From Rhizobium etli_C (lineage in GTDB: Bacteria; Pseudomonadota; Alphaproteobacteria; Rhizobiales; Rhizobiaceae), in NCBI RefSeq assembly GCF_014198605.1, contig NZ_JACIHU010000016.1: a DNA stretch of 64,000 bases; one strand, written 5' to 3'. The notes under the pieces were generated by a model. The model saw only the letters and a program-made list of their open reading frames with translations, made no database searches and was not told the DNA's origin. Below are positions 54,312-63,642 of this stretch, in pieces (position 1 is the stretch's first letter; each line of letters begins with the position of its first letter). A program made the translations under genes and the position numbers.

Positions 54312-57300
54312 TCAGAGGTTGATGCCGCGAGCGCGGCTAGCAGCCCTTTGGCGCCGCTCCGCTATGATCTGCTCACTGCTCTGCAGACGGACAGTCTGCT
54401 GCAGGACCTTCAACCGCTCCTGCATCGCCGCGAAAGCTCGGCGCTGCGGTGGCGGCACGCGGTTGACAAGATCCTTGTCACCTCGGACGAGGGCATTGCG
54501 ACCAAAGCGCTCGTCGAGCGCCCGGCTGACGGCCGCAAACTCCCGGCCAATGCCCGGATCGAGGAACGCGGCGGAGACGCCGAGCCTTCTGCTGTCCTTC
54601 CTCGCCTCGGCCGTCAGGCGCACCAGCGCCTCTTCCGCAGCTTTCGAAAGAGCTGGAATGGCAACCGCCATGCGCCGCCGTTCGTCCGTGATAGCCTGGC
54701 GTTCTGAGTTGAGCGCATTGGTGTAGGCCGCACCGAGCGCGCGCAGACGCGCTGCAGCTTCCGGCACGGTCCGCGTCGCCTCTTTCCGCTCTCGGCCAGA
54801 GGCCAGCATCCGGTCCATCAGGCGATCCGAACCACGCAAGGCACCATAGGCGGCAGGATTGTTGGTCACCGCGGCTCCAATGCGCTCGGCGGCAAAACCT
54901 TTCTGGAGAAGTTCCTCGATCTTGCCGACGACTTCAGCCGGATCGCGCCAGATTGTCGTTGCCGCGTTCGCCAGTGCCACACGCTGCTGACGATAGAGAG
55001 GCGAAGCAAGAGCCCGAGATCGCGCCTCGTCGTCAACGGGGATCTTGAACTCGGTGACGGCGGCGAGCATCGGGGGAATGGGAAGGTTCTCCTTCCCCAC
55101 CCCCTTCTCCGTCTCTGTCCTCAGATCGACACTGGCGCCGGCAACGATCTTTGAGCGATCCCGACGTTCGGCGAGGTGCTGCTCGTCGGCAAAGCGCCGC
55201 ACGGCTTCGAACAGCCGCATCAGCTTTCCGCGCCGTTCATCCGTGAGATCCTCCGGCACGCGCTCGACTATGTTGCGTTCAGCGATCACATCCGCCTTCG
55301 CGCTAAATGCGCTCCAGCCAAAGCGGGCCGTCAAAGCTTCGCTCACCGCCTTGATCTCCTGCACCACCGATCGATCTTTGGCGGTAAGCGCAAAGGCCGT
55401 CTTGTAGGCATCGTCCCCGCCCTGGCTGCGCACCGCCTCGATTTCCACAAGACGCGCCATGGCGCGTTCGGAGAGCGTCGGGATCGACAATGACATATGC
55501 GCGCGGCGCGTCTGCTCGCGCAGTTCGAACCGTACGGCGTTCCTGCGGAACTCGGTCGCATGGGCACGGGCCATCGGAAGCAGTTCCTTCACGGCCGCGA
55601 CAGCGAGATTGCGCTCTTCACGCGCCACGCGTCCGTCGACGATCAGCTCGGAGCCACGCAGCCGGCCAAGCCGACCAGGGGCTGCCGCAAGGTCGTCGGC
55701 GAGCCTGCTGGGTGCGACTCCGATATCCGACGCCAGTGCATTCAGCGAGACGAGCGCTGCATCCGGATCCCGGTAGATCTTCTCCAGCAGCGGCCGCAGG
55801 ATCACCTCCCGCTCTGTCCAGGCCGGCGACGCAAGCTGCGCCAACCGCGCATCCTCCTCGACGCTGCTGACAAAGGACGTGGCCGGCGGGATCAGATAGC
55901 GTGTTTCAGCAGCACTTGCGCCCGAGACGGAGTGGGATGCAGTTCGCGCGTCACTGGATGTCGCTTCGACCATCGTCTGGCTCCGTTCTTCATTGTAGGC
56001 GACCCGCCGTTCCCGCTCGATGGCAAAGCCGAGCGCCACGCTTGCCCTCTCCCAGAGCTTGGCCACCTGCTCCCTCTTCTCGGCAATCCAGGCCCAGCGC
56101 CGGGTAAGGCTTTCCTCCATCTCGGCTGCGGCAAGCGAGAGATGATCGAGCCCGCGGCGCCGGGCGAAGTCGTTCGCGTGTGCGCGGTAACTGGCCTCGC
56201 TCTCAAAATCGAGCGTCGTCGTCTTGGCACCGGAGCGCGACAAGCGTTCGACGAGCGGATTGAAGAGTTCCGGCCGATGACTTTCCCGCTCGATGCGCTC
56301 CTGTCGTGCGCTAGCGGTCTCGACCTGGCTGGCCGTCCAGACGTTGCGATCGACCTCTCTCTCCTCGTAATGCTTGTGACCTGTCTCCTCGTCGACAACG
56401 GCAATCTGGACCTTGACCCGCTCGACACCATCCTTTCTGAGCGTCACGGTGTCGCCTTCCTGGATGCCGGCCTCCTCGAGTGCCTTCGGCAGGCTGACGC
56501 CCCAGAGCCGATGGGCGGTTCCGTCGTCCGTCCTGACATCGGCATAGGGGCTGTCGTCGGCATCCTCGTCCTCGGGCCGGAATTTGGCTTCGCCGGTTTC
56601 GACAAGCTCGCCGGTGACACCGGCGGCATGATCGACACGCGGTTTGCGTCCCCATTCCGGTCTCGGCTCAAAATCCTCTTTCGCCGCATAAAGATCGACG
56701 CGGTCGCGATGCCGGGTCATCGACACATAGGTCAGATGCCGGTCCATCATGCCGGTGGCGAGCACGAAGGTGCGGTCGACGGTCGACCCTTGAGATTTGT
56801 GGATCGTTGCGGCATAGCCGTGGTCGACATTGTCATAACTGTCCTCGCCGAAGACGACTTTATTGCCATTGTCGAGCAGAACCGACAGCAGCGGATCGCC
56901 GCGTTTGTCGCCGGTCGCGGTGACCGTGCCGAGCATGCCGTTCTTGACATATTGCGGCCCGGAGTGCTTGGCCCGCGGCTCGAGGAAGCGGGCGTTCTCC
57001 AGGAAGATGATGCGGTCGCCGGCGGCAAATTTTCGCGCCCCGCGCTCGGTCCGGAAGCTGCGGCTTTCGCCGAGGGCATTATCGCCGGCCATCACCTCAC
57101 GCAGCGCCTCGTTGAGCTTGCGGACATCGTCGTTGGTGTGGGCGAGCACCAGCAGTTCATCACCGCGAAGACGGCCATCCCTGCCCTCAGACGTTGATCG
57201 CTCGATTGCCTCTCTGCGCGCAGCAGCCCAGTCGGAGACGATGCGATCGATCGTTTCCTCGCGTGACCCTGCCTCGACCAGATGGCCATGGCGGGCATAG

Positions 57301-59000
57301 GCGTCTAGGCCCTTCTCGACTTCGCCGCGGGCAAACAGACGCGAGGCATCGCGCGCCCAGGCCTCACGCTGGCGGCGCACGCCGGCAAGCTCAGCAAAGC
57401 CGATGCGTTCGGTAATTGCCCGGAAGGCAGCACCGGCCTGGATCGGCTGCAGCTGCATCGCGTCGCCGACCAGCACGACCTTTACCTCAGCCTCCTCGGC
57501 AATCTTCAGCACACGGGCCATCTGCTGCGAGGCCACCATGCCGGCCTCGTCGATCACCAGCACATCACCGCGATGGAGCGTATCGCGGCCATTGGCCCAG
57601 GCCAGTTCCCAGGAGGCAAGTGTCCGCGACTTGATGCCGGAACTGTCTTGCAGCCCTTCCGCCGCCTTGCCGGCAAGGGCTGCACCGATCACCCGGCGTC
57701 CCTCGCCCTCCCAGGCAAGACGTGCGGCAGCAAGCAGCGTCGATTTGCCGGCGCCGGCAAGGCCTACAATAGCGGCAATGCCACCATCACCGGTGACATG
57801 ACGGACAGCATCGACCTGCTCTGCATCGAGCCGGAACGGAGTTTTGGGATCGCCGCTCTCGATGCTCTCCACGCGTTCGATCGCCACCGTCACATTCCGC
57901 TCGGAAACGCCGAAGCCGCGACGCTCCGACAAAACCCGCGCCGACTGCGCCATGTCGTATTCGATGCGCAGCATCTCCCGCGTGGTAAACATCGCGGGCT
58001 CCGACACCTTTCCTGTCTCTGCCTCGATCTCCTGCGGCTTCAGTATGACCAATTGGTCCGACGCCATCAGCCTGGCGCGGATGTTGGCAAAATCGGTGGG
58101 ATCGTCGACATAACGGTGCAGCGCCTTAGCGATTTCCCTCTCGTCGAAGGTAGAGCGTTCATTGCCGAGCTGCTTCAGCAAAAGCTCCGGCTCTGAAAGC
58201 AGCCGATCGGCCATCTCCTGGCGGCGGGCGAGATCGGCCGGCGCGAAGTGGAGCTCCCTGCCCTTCCTCGCCAGCGCCGCCTTCTCCGGCCCGAGATGTT
58301 TTTGCGCGATGCCGTCGAGGCCCTGTTCGGCATAGGAGCGACCGTCGAGGCGGATGTCATGTCCGGCCAGCGCCAGATGCCGGTTGGCCGTTTCCGCCCA
58401 GGCGATCTTCCACGCCTTCATCGTTTCCTTGTCGCCCGCCCAGACTTTGTAGACGATCTTGCCGTTCGGGCGGTCCGGCGTGACGACGCGCAGCGGCTTA
58501 CCATCCTCACCAAGCACTGGAACCTTCTTTGCCCCGAACCCCTCCTCCGTCAGCGGCCGGAGCGTCGTCATCAGGTGGATGTGCGGGTTGCCGTCCTTGT
58601 CGTGATAGACCCAGTCGGCGATCATTCCTTTCGAGGTGAGATTGTCGCGGACGAATTCGCGCACCAGCGTGATATTCTCGGCCCGCGTCAGCTCCTCCGG
58701 CAGCGCGATGATCAGTTCGCGGGCGAGCTGCGCATCTGCCCGCGTCTCGAAGGCGTCAACGGCATTCCAAAACACTTCGCTGGCCTTGCTGACGGACTGA
58801 CCTGATATCGCCGACCGCAGCCAATCCGGGATCTCATCCGGCAGCGCCAGTTCCTCATACATCAGTTCGCCCGCCCCACCGCGATAGCTGAACGACGTTC
58901 CCGCCTGCTCGTCCATCATCCGGGCGCGGTGGCGATAGGCGGCAGCCGAGACGATGCTGCGTCCCGATCCCCTACTGATCACCTGCGCTCTGACGAACAT
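54312..59000 (-). CDS. traA: Conjugal transfer relaxase/helicase TraA
   Basis: A 1562-residue protein from the ATG at 59000 (MFVRAQVISRGSGRSIVSAA); an earlier in-frame ATG at 59108 would put the oriT inside the gene and is rejected. The N-terminal MobA/MobL relaxase domain contains the metal-binding histidines (DKDGNPHIHL, near residue 140). Two helicase motifs follow: Walker A GLAGAGKST near 410, Walker B VLVIDEAGM, then ATIHKSQGSTVDRTFVLATG near 730. The C-terminal half has several repeated helical modules typical of large rhizobial TraA proteins. It nicks oriT and leads the transferred strand. It is transcribed away from traCDG with the oriT between, the Ti/pSym arrangement. Confidence 0.97.
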   Translation of the reverse strand: MFVRAQVISRGSGRSIVSAAAYRHRARMMDEQAGTSFSYRGGAGELMYEELALPDEIPDWLRSAISGQSVSKASEVFWNAVDAFETRADAQLARELIIALPEELTRAENITLVREFVRDNLTSKGMIADWVYHDKDGNPHIHLMTTLRPLTEEGFGAKKVPVLGEDGKPLRVVTPDRPNGKIVYKVWAGDKETMKAWKIAWAETANRHLALAGHDIRLDGRSYAEQGLDGIAQKHLGPEKAALARKGRELHFAPADLARRQEMADRLLSEPELLLKQLGNERSTFDEREIAKALHRYVDDPTDFANIRARLMASDQLVILKPQEIEAETGKVSEPAMFTTREMLRIEYDMAQSARVLSERRGFGVSERNVTVAIERVESIESGDPKTPFRLDAEQVDAVRHVTGDGGIAAIVGLAGAGKSTLLAAARLAWEGEGRRVIGAALAGKAAEGLQDSSGIKSRTLASWELAWANGRDTLHRGDVLVIDEAGMVASQQMARVLKIAEEAEVKVVLVGDAMQLQPIQAGAAFRAITERIGFAELAGVRRQREAWARDASRLFARGEVEKGLDAYARHGHLVEAGSREETIDRIVSDWAAARREAIERSTSEGRDGRLRGDELLVLAHTNDDVRKLNEALREVMAGDNALGESRSFRTERGARKFAAGDRIIFLENARFLEPRAKHSGPQYVKNGMLGTVTATGDKRGDPLLSVLLDNGNKVVFGEDSYDNVDHGYAATIHKSQGSTVDRTFVLATGMMDRHLTYVSMTRHRDRVDLYAAKEDFEPRPEWGRKPRVDHAAGVTGELVETGEAKFRPEDEDADDSPYADVRTDDGTAHRLWGVSLPKALEEAGIQEGDTVTLRKDGVERVKVQIAVVDEETGHKHYEEREVDRNVWTASQVETASARQERIERESHRPELFNPLVERLSRSGAKTTTLDFESEASYRAHANDFARRRGLDHLSLAAAEMEESLTRRWAWIAEKREQVAKLWERASVALGFAIERERRVAYNEERSQTMVEATSSDARTASHSVSGASAAETRYLIPPATSFVSSVEEDARLAQLASPAWTEREVILRPLLEKIYRDPDAALVSLNALASDIGVAPSRLADDLAAAPGRLGRLRGSELIVDGRVAREERNLAVAAVKELLPMARAHATEFRRNAVRFELREQTRRAHMSLSIPTLSERAMARLVEIEAVRSQGGDDAYKTAFALTAKDRSVVQEIKAVSEALTARFGWSAFSAKADVIAERNIVERVPEDLTDERRGKLMRLFEAVRRFADEQHLAERRDRSKIVAGASVDLRTETEKGVGKENLPIPPMLAAVTEFKIPVDDEARSRALASPLYRQQRVALANAATTIWRDPAEVVGKIEELLQKGFAAERIGAAVTNNPAAYGALRGSDRLMDRMLASGRERKEATRTVPEAAARLRALGAAYTNALNSERQAITDERRRMAVAIPALSKAAEEALVRLTAEARKDSRRLGVSAAFLDPGIGREFAAVSRALDERFGRNALVRGDKDLVNRVPPPQRRAFAAMQERLKVLQQTVRLQSSEQIIAERRQRAASRARGINL

Positions 59001-59017
59001 GATCGCCACTGGCGTCT

Positions 59018-59066
59018 CCAGACTGGCCCAAGCACGTCGCGACAGCGACGTATATTGCGCCCTCAA
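59018..59066. other. oriT: Origin of conjugal transfer (oriT), Ti/pSym type
   Basis: On the minus strand the segment reads GGGCGCAATATACGTCGCTG followed by TCGCGACGTGCTTGGG. The inverted repeat ACGTCGC-GACA-GCGACGT is at 59034-59051. It matches my memory of the oriT of Agrobacterium Ti and rhizobial symbiotic plasmids and lies in the usual place between traA and traC. Confidence 0.85.
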
Positions 59067-59186
59067 ACAGATCGGACCGAAGGGCCGATGCCGCTTTTCT
59101 GGTTGCACGGTAGCGCATTTTACTATTTTATTCTAGTTAGTATAATCGCTTCGTTTCGATTACCTGAACCCGAAAAGGAACCAGGG

Positions 59187-59474
59187 ATGGCTGCAAAATC
59201 ATCGATTTCCGATCTCGACGCCCAGATCGAGAAGCTGCGTGAACGCAAACGCCTGCTGATAGTTAAATCGGCCGAGCGTTTTGCCCGAGCCGCGACCAGA
59301 ACCGGGCTGGCGGAGATGGAGATTGCCGACGAGGAGGTCGATCGGATCATCGAGGAAATCGCCGCGCGATTTCGAAAGGGGGAAAGGAAAATCGCCGCTG
59401 GCCCCGCTCCTCAAGCGCGTCGATCAGGAGATAGCGGCGCTGGAGCGCAGGGGCAGGCTCCAAATGACGGCTGA
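59187..59474 (+). CDS. traC: Conjugal transfer protein TraC
   Basis: A 95-residue protein (MAAKSSISDLDAQIEKLRER; KRLLIVKSAERFARAATRTG; DEEVDRIIEEIAARFRKGER). The coiled-coil start is typical of TraC, an accessory component of the relaxosome. CCAGGG lies just before the ATG. It overlaps traD by 11 nt. The C-terminus (PAPQARRSGDSGAGAQGQAP) is low-complexity. Confidence 0.92.
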   Translation: MAAKSSISDLDAQIEKLRERKRLLIVKSAERFARAATRTGLAEMEIADEEVDRIIEEIAARFRKGERKIAAGPAPQARRSGDSGAGAQGQAPNDG

Positions 59475-59703
59475 GCGGAAGCGCGACGCGCGCGAGAAGT
59501 TCCTGCTCGGCGGAATCGTCGTCAGAGCAGGGCTGTCGAAAGCCGATCGGGCATTCCTGCTCGGCGGCCTCATAGAACTGGCAAAGCTCGCCCCAGGCTC
59601 CATTGAGCATCGGCGGCTGCGCGATATCGGCGAAGAGGCTTTCAAGGCTCCGTCGCTGGCCGACGTTTCATCGCATCTCAAGGAGACGGCGGAATGGGCC
59701 TAA
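59464..59703 (+). CDS. traD: Conjugal transfer protein TraD
   Basis: A 79-residue protein (MTAERKRDAREKFLLGGIVV; RAGLSKADRAFLLGGLIELA). The RKRDxREKxxLGGLVVxAGL pattern is TraD of Ti and symbiotic plasmids. It is embedded between traC and traG with overlaps on both sides, so the three are one translational unit. Confidence 0.93.
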   Translation: MTAERKRDAREKFLLGGIVVRAGLSKADRAFLLGGLIELAKLAPGSIEHRRLRDIGEEAFKAPSLADVSSHLKETAEWA

Positions 59704-61613
59704 GAGGGAAACCGCATCCGAGCCTGCTGCTCGTTTTGGCGCCGATCGCCGTCACCACGATCACAATCTACATTGTTGGCTGGCGGTGGCCAGGGCTCGC
59801 CGTCGGCATGTCGGGAAGGATGGAATATTGGTTCCTGCGGGCAGCACCTGTACTGCCTCTAATGTTCGGACCTCTTGCCGGACTTCTGACAGTTTGGGCC
59901 CTGCCGCTGCATCGGCGAAGGCCGGTCGCCATGGCAAGTCTTTTGTGTTTTCTCGGCATTGCCGCCTACTATGCGCTACGCGAATTCGGCCGGCTTGCAC
60001 CGACTGTGCAGGCCCGGGTCGTTCCGTGGGATCGAGCGCTGTCCTATCTTGATATGGTCGCAGTCATTGCTGCCGTCGCCGGCTTCATGGCAGTGGCGGT
60101 GTCAGCCCGCATCTCCGTCGTCGTGCCAGATGAAATCAAGCGTGCCCGGCGTGGAATATTTGGAGATGCCGATTGGCTGCCGATGGCGGCAGCAGGAAAG
60201 CTGTTCCCGCCGGATGGGGAAATCGTGGTCGGCGAGCGTTATCGGGTCGACAAGGAAATCATCCATGCGCTTCCCTTCGATGTAAACGATCGCAGCACAT
60301 GGGGACAGGGCGGGAAGGCGCCATTGCTCACCTACAGACAGGACTTCGATTCCACCCATATGCTGTTTTTCGCGGGATCGGGCGGATACAAAACGACCAG
60401 CAACGTCGTGCCGACGGCGCTCATATATACCGGACCCATGATCTGCCTCGATCCTTCCACTGAGGTCGCACCCATGGTCGTCGAGCACCGCACCAATGCG
60501 CTCGGGCGCGAGGTCATGGTGCTCGATCCGACGAACCCGATCATGGGCTTCAACGTGCTCGACGGGATCGAAGCATCCAAGCAAAAGGAAGAGGACATCG
60601 TCGGCATTGCCCATATGCTGCTGTCGGAAAGCCTTCGCTTCGAAAGCTCGACGGGATCCTACTTCCAGAACCAGGCGCACAACCTCCTGACCGGTCTGCT
60701 CGCCCATGTGATGCTCTCGCCCGAATATGAGGGCCGGCGAAGCTTGCGCAGTCTCCGCCAGATCGTTTCCGAACCGGAGCCCTCGGTGCTCGCTATGCTG
60801 CGCGACATTCAGGAGCATTCCGGTTCGGCCTTCATCCGCGAAACGCTCGGCGTCTTCACCAACATGACCGAGCAGACGTTTTCGGGCGTCTATTCCACAG
60901 CATCGAAGGATACCCAGTGGCTGTCGCTCGACAGCTATGCCGCGCTCGTCTGCGGCAATGCCTTCAAATCGAGTGATATCGTTTCGGGCAAGAAGGACGT
61001 CTTCCTCAACATCTCCGCATCGATCTTGCGCTCCTATCCGGGCATCGCTCGTGTGATCATCGGCTCGCTCATCAACGCCATGGTGCAGGCCGACGGCGCC
61101 TTCCAGCGCCGGGCGCTGTTCATGCTCGATGAGGTCGATCTGCTCGGCTACATGAGGGTGCTCGAGGAGGCGCGCGACCGCGGCCGCAAGTACGGCATCT
61201 CGATGATGTTGATGTACCAGTCGGTCGGGCAGTTGGAGCGGCATTTCGGGAAGGATGGCGCGACGTCATGGATCGATGGCTGCGCTTTCGCCTCTTACGC
61301 AGCGATCAAGGCGCTCGACACGGCGCGCAACCTCTCTGCGCAATGTGGCGAGATGACGGTGGAGGTGAAGGGCAGTTCCCGCAACATCGGCTGGGACACG
61401 AAGAACAATGCATCCAGGAGATCCGAGAACGTCAACTTCCAGCGCCGGCCGCTGATCATGCCGCACGAGATCACCCAGTCGATGAGGAAGGACGAGCAGA
61501 TCATCATCGTCCAGGGGCATAGTCCGATCCGCTGCGGCCGGGCGATCTACTTCCGGCGAAAGGAGATGGATCAGGCAGCGAAGGTCAATCGTTTCGTCAA
61601 ACCGGTGCTATGA
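59694..61613 (+). CDS. traG: Conjugal transfer coupling protein TraG (VirD4-like)
   Basis: A 639-residue inner-membrane ATPase that hands the relaxosome to the mating channel. Four membrane segments occur in the first 150 residues (SLLLVLAPIAVTTITIYIVG; LPLMFGPLAGLLTVWALPLH; ASLLCFLGIAAYYALREFG; DMVAVIAAVAGFMAVAVSA). Walker A is FAGSGGYKTTSNVVPTALIY near residue 225; LDPSTEVAPMVVEHRTNALG follows. Walker B is ALFMLDEVDLLGYM near residue 480. Length is normal. The ATG overlaps traD. The mating-pair channel (trb/virB) is not in this window. Confidence 0.97.
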   Translation: MGLRGKPHPSLLLVLAPIAVTTITIYIVGWRWPGLAVGMSGRMEYWFLRAAPVLPLMFGPLAGLLTVWALPLHRRRPVAMASLLCFLGIAAYYALREFGRLAPTVQARVVPWDRALSYLDMVAVIAAVAGFMAVAVSARISVVVPDEIKRARRGIFGDADWLPMAAAGKLFPPDGEIVVGERYRVDKEIIHALPFDVNDRSTWGQGGKAPLLTYRQDFDSTHMLFFAGSGGYKTTSNVVPTALIYTGPMICLDPSTEVAPMVVEHRTNALGREVMVLDPTNPIMGFNVLDGIEASKQKEEDIVGIAHMLLSESLRFESSTGSYFQNQAHNLLTGLLAHVMLSPEYEGRRSLRSLRQIVSEPEPSVLAMLRDIQEHSGSAFIRETLGVFTNMTEQTFSGVYSTASKDTQWLSLDSYAALVCGNAFKSSDIVSGKKDVFLNISASILRSYPGIARVIIGSLINAMVQADGAFQRRALFMLDEVDLLGYMRVLEEARDRGRKYGISMMLMYQSVGQLERHFGKDGATSWIDGCAFASYAAIKALDTARNLSAQCGEMTVEVKGSSRNIGWDTKNNASRRSENVNFQRRPLIMPHEITQSMRKDEQIIIVQGHSPIRCGRAIYFRRKEMDQAAKVNRFVKPVL

Positions 61614-61621
61614 TCGTGGTT

Positions 61622-61891
61622 TTATGAGCGGCCCACCTCGTCCTCGCCGGCATAGGCGTCGACGGCGTTTTCGAGTTCGGCAAAAAGCTCATCGGGCATC
61701 GTTTCGATAGTGCCGACGGTGCGTCGGTCTGCCTGCCTGATCAGTTGCTGATAATCTTCGATATTGAGGAGAACCAGCCGGGGTTTGTTCCGCTGGGTGA
61801 TCGTCACCGGATGACGCAGCGCCTCGGCGATGATGTCGCCGGATTTACGTGAGAGGTCACTGGTTGAATACGTCCCGCTTGGCTTCGGCAT
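61622..61891 (-). CDS. Phd/YefM-type antitoxin (no adjacent toxin)
   Basis: An 89-residue protein (TYSTSDLSRKSGDIIAEALR; HPVTITQRNKPRLVLLNIED; YQQLIRQADRRTVGTIETMP). The TxSxSDLxRxxGxIxxxALxxPVxITxxxKPRxVLLxxEDY pattern is that of Phd/YefM antitoxins. A toxin gene would be expected just downstream, but traG ends there on the other strand with only 8 nt between. It is therefore either an orphan or pairs with a distant toxin. Confidence 0.88.
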   Translation of the reverse strand: MPKPSGTYSTSDLSRKSGDIIAEALRHPVTITQRNKPRLVLLNIEDYQQLIRQADRRTVGTIETMPDELFAELENAVDAYAGEDEVGRS

Positions 61892-62045
61892 TGGGCTTCC
61901 TTGCTATCGCTGGAATTTACAGCATTTACAACATTACTGCGATTGTTGTGAAACTTCGCAGCCGTCCTTCCTCGGCTCACTTGAGGGCCATCGGCAACTG
62001 AGAGGCAACCTCGTCTGTCGCCTCTCAGTATGTGAGATGGTGCTG

Positions 62046-62528
62046 CTACCACCATGACCAAACGACGCGCCCCGCATAGACCGGGATGCGAGTTGCCAAC
62101 GTGATATCCTTGATGATCGGCGCCAGCGAGCCGAGTTCGTCCGCAATCAGCGCAACGAGCTCAGGATAGTTGATATCGACGCCAGTGTCGTCGGCAGCCC
62201 AAGCGCTCATCCAATCGCCGCCGTTGACGCGGAATTCATGCGTGTCGTAATCAATTTCGAGTTCGTCCAGCAGATTGATAGTGAAGCGCCCGAAAATCTC
62301 GATCTCGCCCTCCAGCTGATATTCGGCGAATTCATCCTCCCCGATGAGAACACTTCGTTCCAATTCCATGATGACGCTGATCCGATCGATTGCCGCGTCG
62401 AGCCCCTCAACCAGGCGATCGTGAAGCTCTCGCGAAAAATCGCTGTCGCAGCCGAAGCGGTTTGCCAGGACGACGAGCCGGAAGCCGGCAAACTTGGTGT
62501 AGAGTATGAGGTTCTGATCGGTTGTCAT
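62046..62528 (-). CDS. Hypothetical acidic protein
   Basis: A 160-residue strongly acidic protein (LILYTKFAGFRLVVLANRFG; HDRLVEGLDAAIDRISVIME; INLLDELEIDYDTHEFRVNG). It ends YAGRVVWSWW. No signal peptide or motif. Composition and position suggest a plasmid-specific housekeeping protein; function unknown. Its 5' side faces the foldable element at 62582. Confidence 0.7.
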   Translation of the reverse strand: MTTDQNLILYTKFAGFRLVVLANRFGCDSDFSRELHDRLVEGLDAAIDRISVIMELERSVLIGEDEFAEYQLEGEIEIFGRFTINLLDELEIDYDTHEFRVNGGDWMSAWAADDTGVDINYPELVALIADELGSLAPIIKDITLATRIPVYAGRVVWSWW

Positions 62529-62581
62529 AATGTGATCTCCTTCGTTGATGACGGAGATCGGCCACTCTCTTGCAAAGAGGG

Positions 62582-62684
62582 GTCAAGGACCGCGGGACGC
62601 GGCTCGCAAGCGGGGGAACCGATTTTTCCAGAGCGCAGTGAAACGCAGCAGCGGAAAAATTGGGGGAGACGCGCCGTCCTTGAC
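62582..62684. other. Foldable element A (nested inverted repeats)
   Basis: An outer perfect 9-bp stem, GTCAAGGAC (62582-62590) with GTCCTTGAC (62676-62684), encloses an inner stem CGATTTTTCC (62620-62629) with GGAAAAATTG (62653-62662). The segment AAGCGGGGGAACCGATTTT recurs in modified form in element B at 63643. The same two-stem plan with different stem sequences in B suggests conserved secondary structure. Confidence 0.6.
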
Positions 62685-63030
62685 GCCGGATTTGCTGGAG
62701 TAAAATTGGACGTCAGAGAGAGAAGAGACCCGCGGACCCGAAGGGGACGCGACCGTTTCCGGCGTGAGCCGGCAGGAGGTGTCGAGGATAGAACCGCCGC
62801 CCTGCGGCTGGGCAATTCGCTCACGTCATTCCGCGAGAGGGGGCGTGACCGGAGGCGGAGACGGTGTTCGGGCTCCGTGAGCGGAGCGAATAGCACCCGG
62901 CCGCCGATTGGCCGGCTCGCCCAAATCCATGATCTTCGGCTTCAACGATCATCACAAAAATGAATCGGTGTGGGCCGACCGATTCATAAGTGTCGTTAGA
63001 CGCAAAAGCTGGAAGAGGCGACTCTCCGTC
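62685..63030. other. GC-rich non-coding stretch
   Basis: About 345 bases, very GC-rich, with several short inverted repeats (CCGGCGTGAGCCGG; CGGCCGCCGATTGGCCG). No convincing gene. It follows element A and may be part of the same non-coding module. Confidence 0.4.
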
Positions 63031-63336
63031 ATGCTCACTCAACCCTATCAGCTCTACATCGAACGCAGGGACGCGACGAAAAACATGGCGCGCTTCTACG
63101 CGCTCGCAATCGAACCGACGTTGTTCGGCACACCATGCCTGACGCGGCGATGGGGACGCATCGGAACGATCGGACAAGCCATGGTGCATCACTTCGACAG
63201 AGAGGAGGATGCAGTCCGTATGTTCCTCGAACTTCTCCGATCAAAACGGGCGCGCGGCTATAGGCCGAACACAAATGTCGGACGGGAACCCATGGTCCGG
63301 GCTGTCCGCGGAAGTCTTCCTGGTCCTTGCCGGTAA
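63031..63336 (+). CDS. WGR-domain protein
   Basis: A 101-residue protein from the ATG at 63031 (MLTQPYQLYIERRDATKNMA); a longer frame from 62908 is less typical. RFYALAIEPTLFGTPCLTRR, WGRIGTIGQAMVHHFDREED is a WGR domain, with the namesake Trp-Gly-Arg at about residues 47-49. WGR domains bind nucleic acid ends in larger proteins; stand-alone copies are frequent on rhizobial plasmids and have no assigned role. Confidence 0.9.
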   Translation: MLTQPYQLYIERRDATKNMARFYALAIEPTLFGTPCLTRRWGRIGTIGQAMVHHFDREEDAVRMFLELLRSKRARGYRPNTNVGREPMVRAVRGSLPGPCR

Positions 63337-63416
63337 TTATCGGCGTGAAGCGCAGCTTCGGGTCGACGCGCCGGTCGATCCGGCGTGCCGGCCCAGGCGA
63401 GGAGGCAAACGCCGCC

Positions 63417-63584
63417 TCAGAAGGGTGGCGCGGCGTCGATGGCGCCCTCCTGCTCGGCGATCGCTACCCTCAGTTCGGCCCGAGCGATCTCCAGCTCCGC
63501 TTCGATCTGGCGGCGCTCAGCCGGATCGGCGTTTCTGAGCTCGGCCCGCAGTTCCTCAACCTGAATTTCGAGTGCAATCGTCAT
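63417..63584 (-). CDS. Small coiled-coil hypothetical protein
   Basis: A 55-residue protein (MTIALEIQVEELRAELRNAD; PAERRQIEAELEIARAELRV). AGGAG lies 9 nt before the ATG at 63584. Heptad-like spacing of Leu/Ile/Ala suggests a short coiled coil. Function unknown. Confidence 0.7.
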   Translation of the reverse strand: MTIALEIQVEELRAELRNADPAERRQIEAELEIARAELRVAIAEQEGAIDAAPPF

Positions 63585-63642
63585 CGTCGTCGTCTCCTGA
63601 AATGTGAAAGATGACGCCCGGGGTCGTGAGGATCGGGCCGGG

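Noticed and set aside
55497..57197. 566-residue plus-strand open frame inside traA
   Set aside because: It is exactly antisense to conserved TraA helicase sequence; high GC and the codon bias of traA keep the opposite frame open. No ribosome site or family resemblance.
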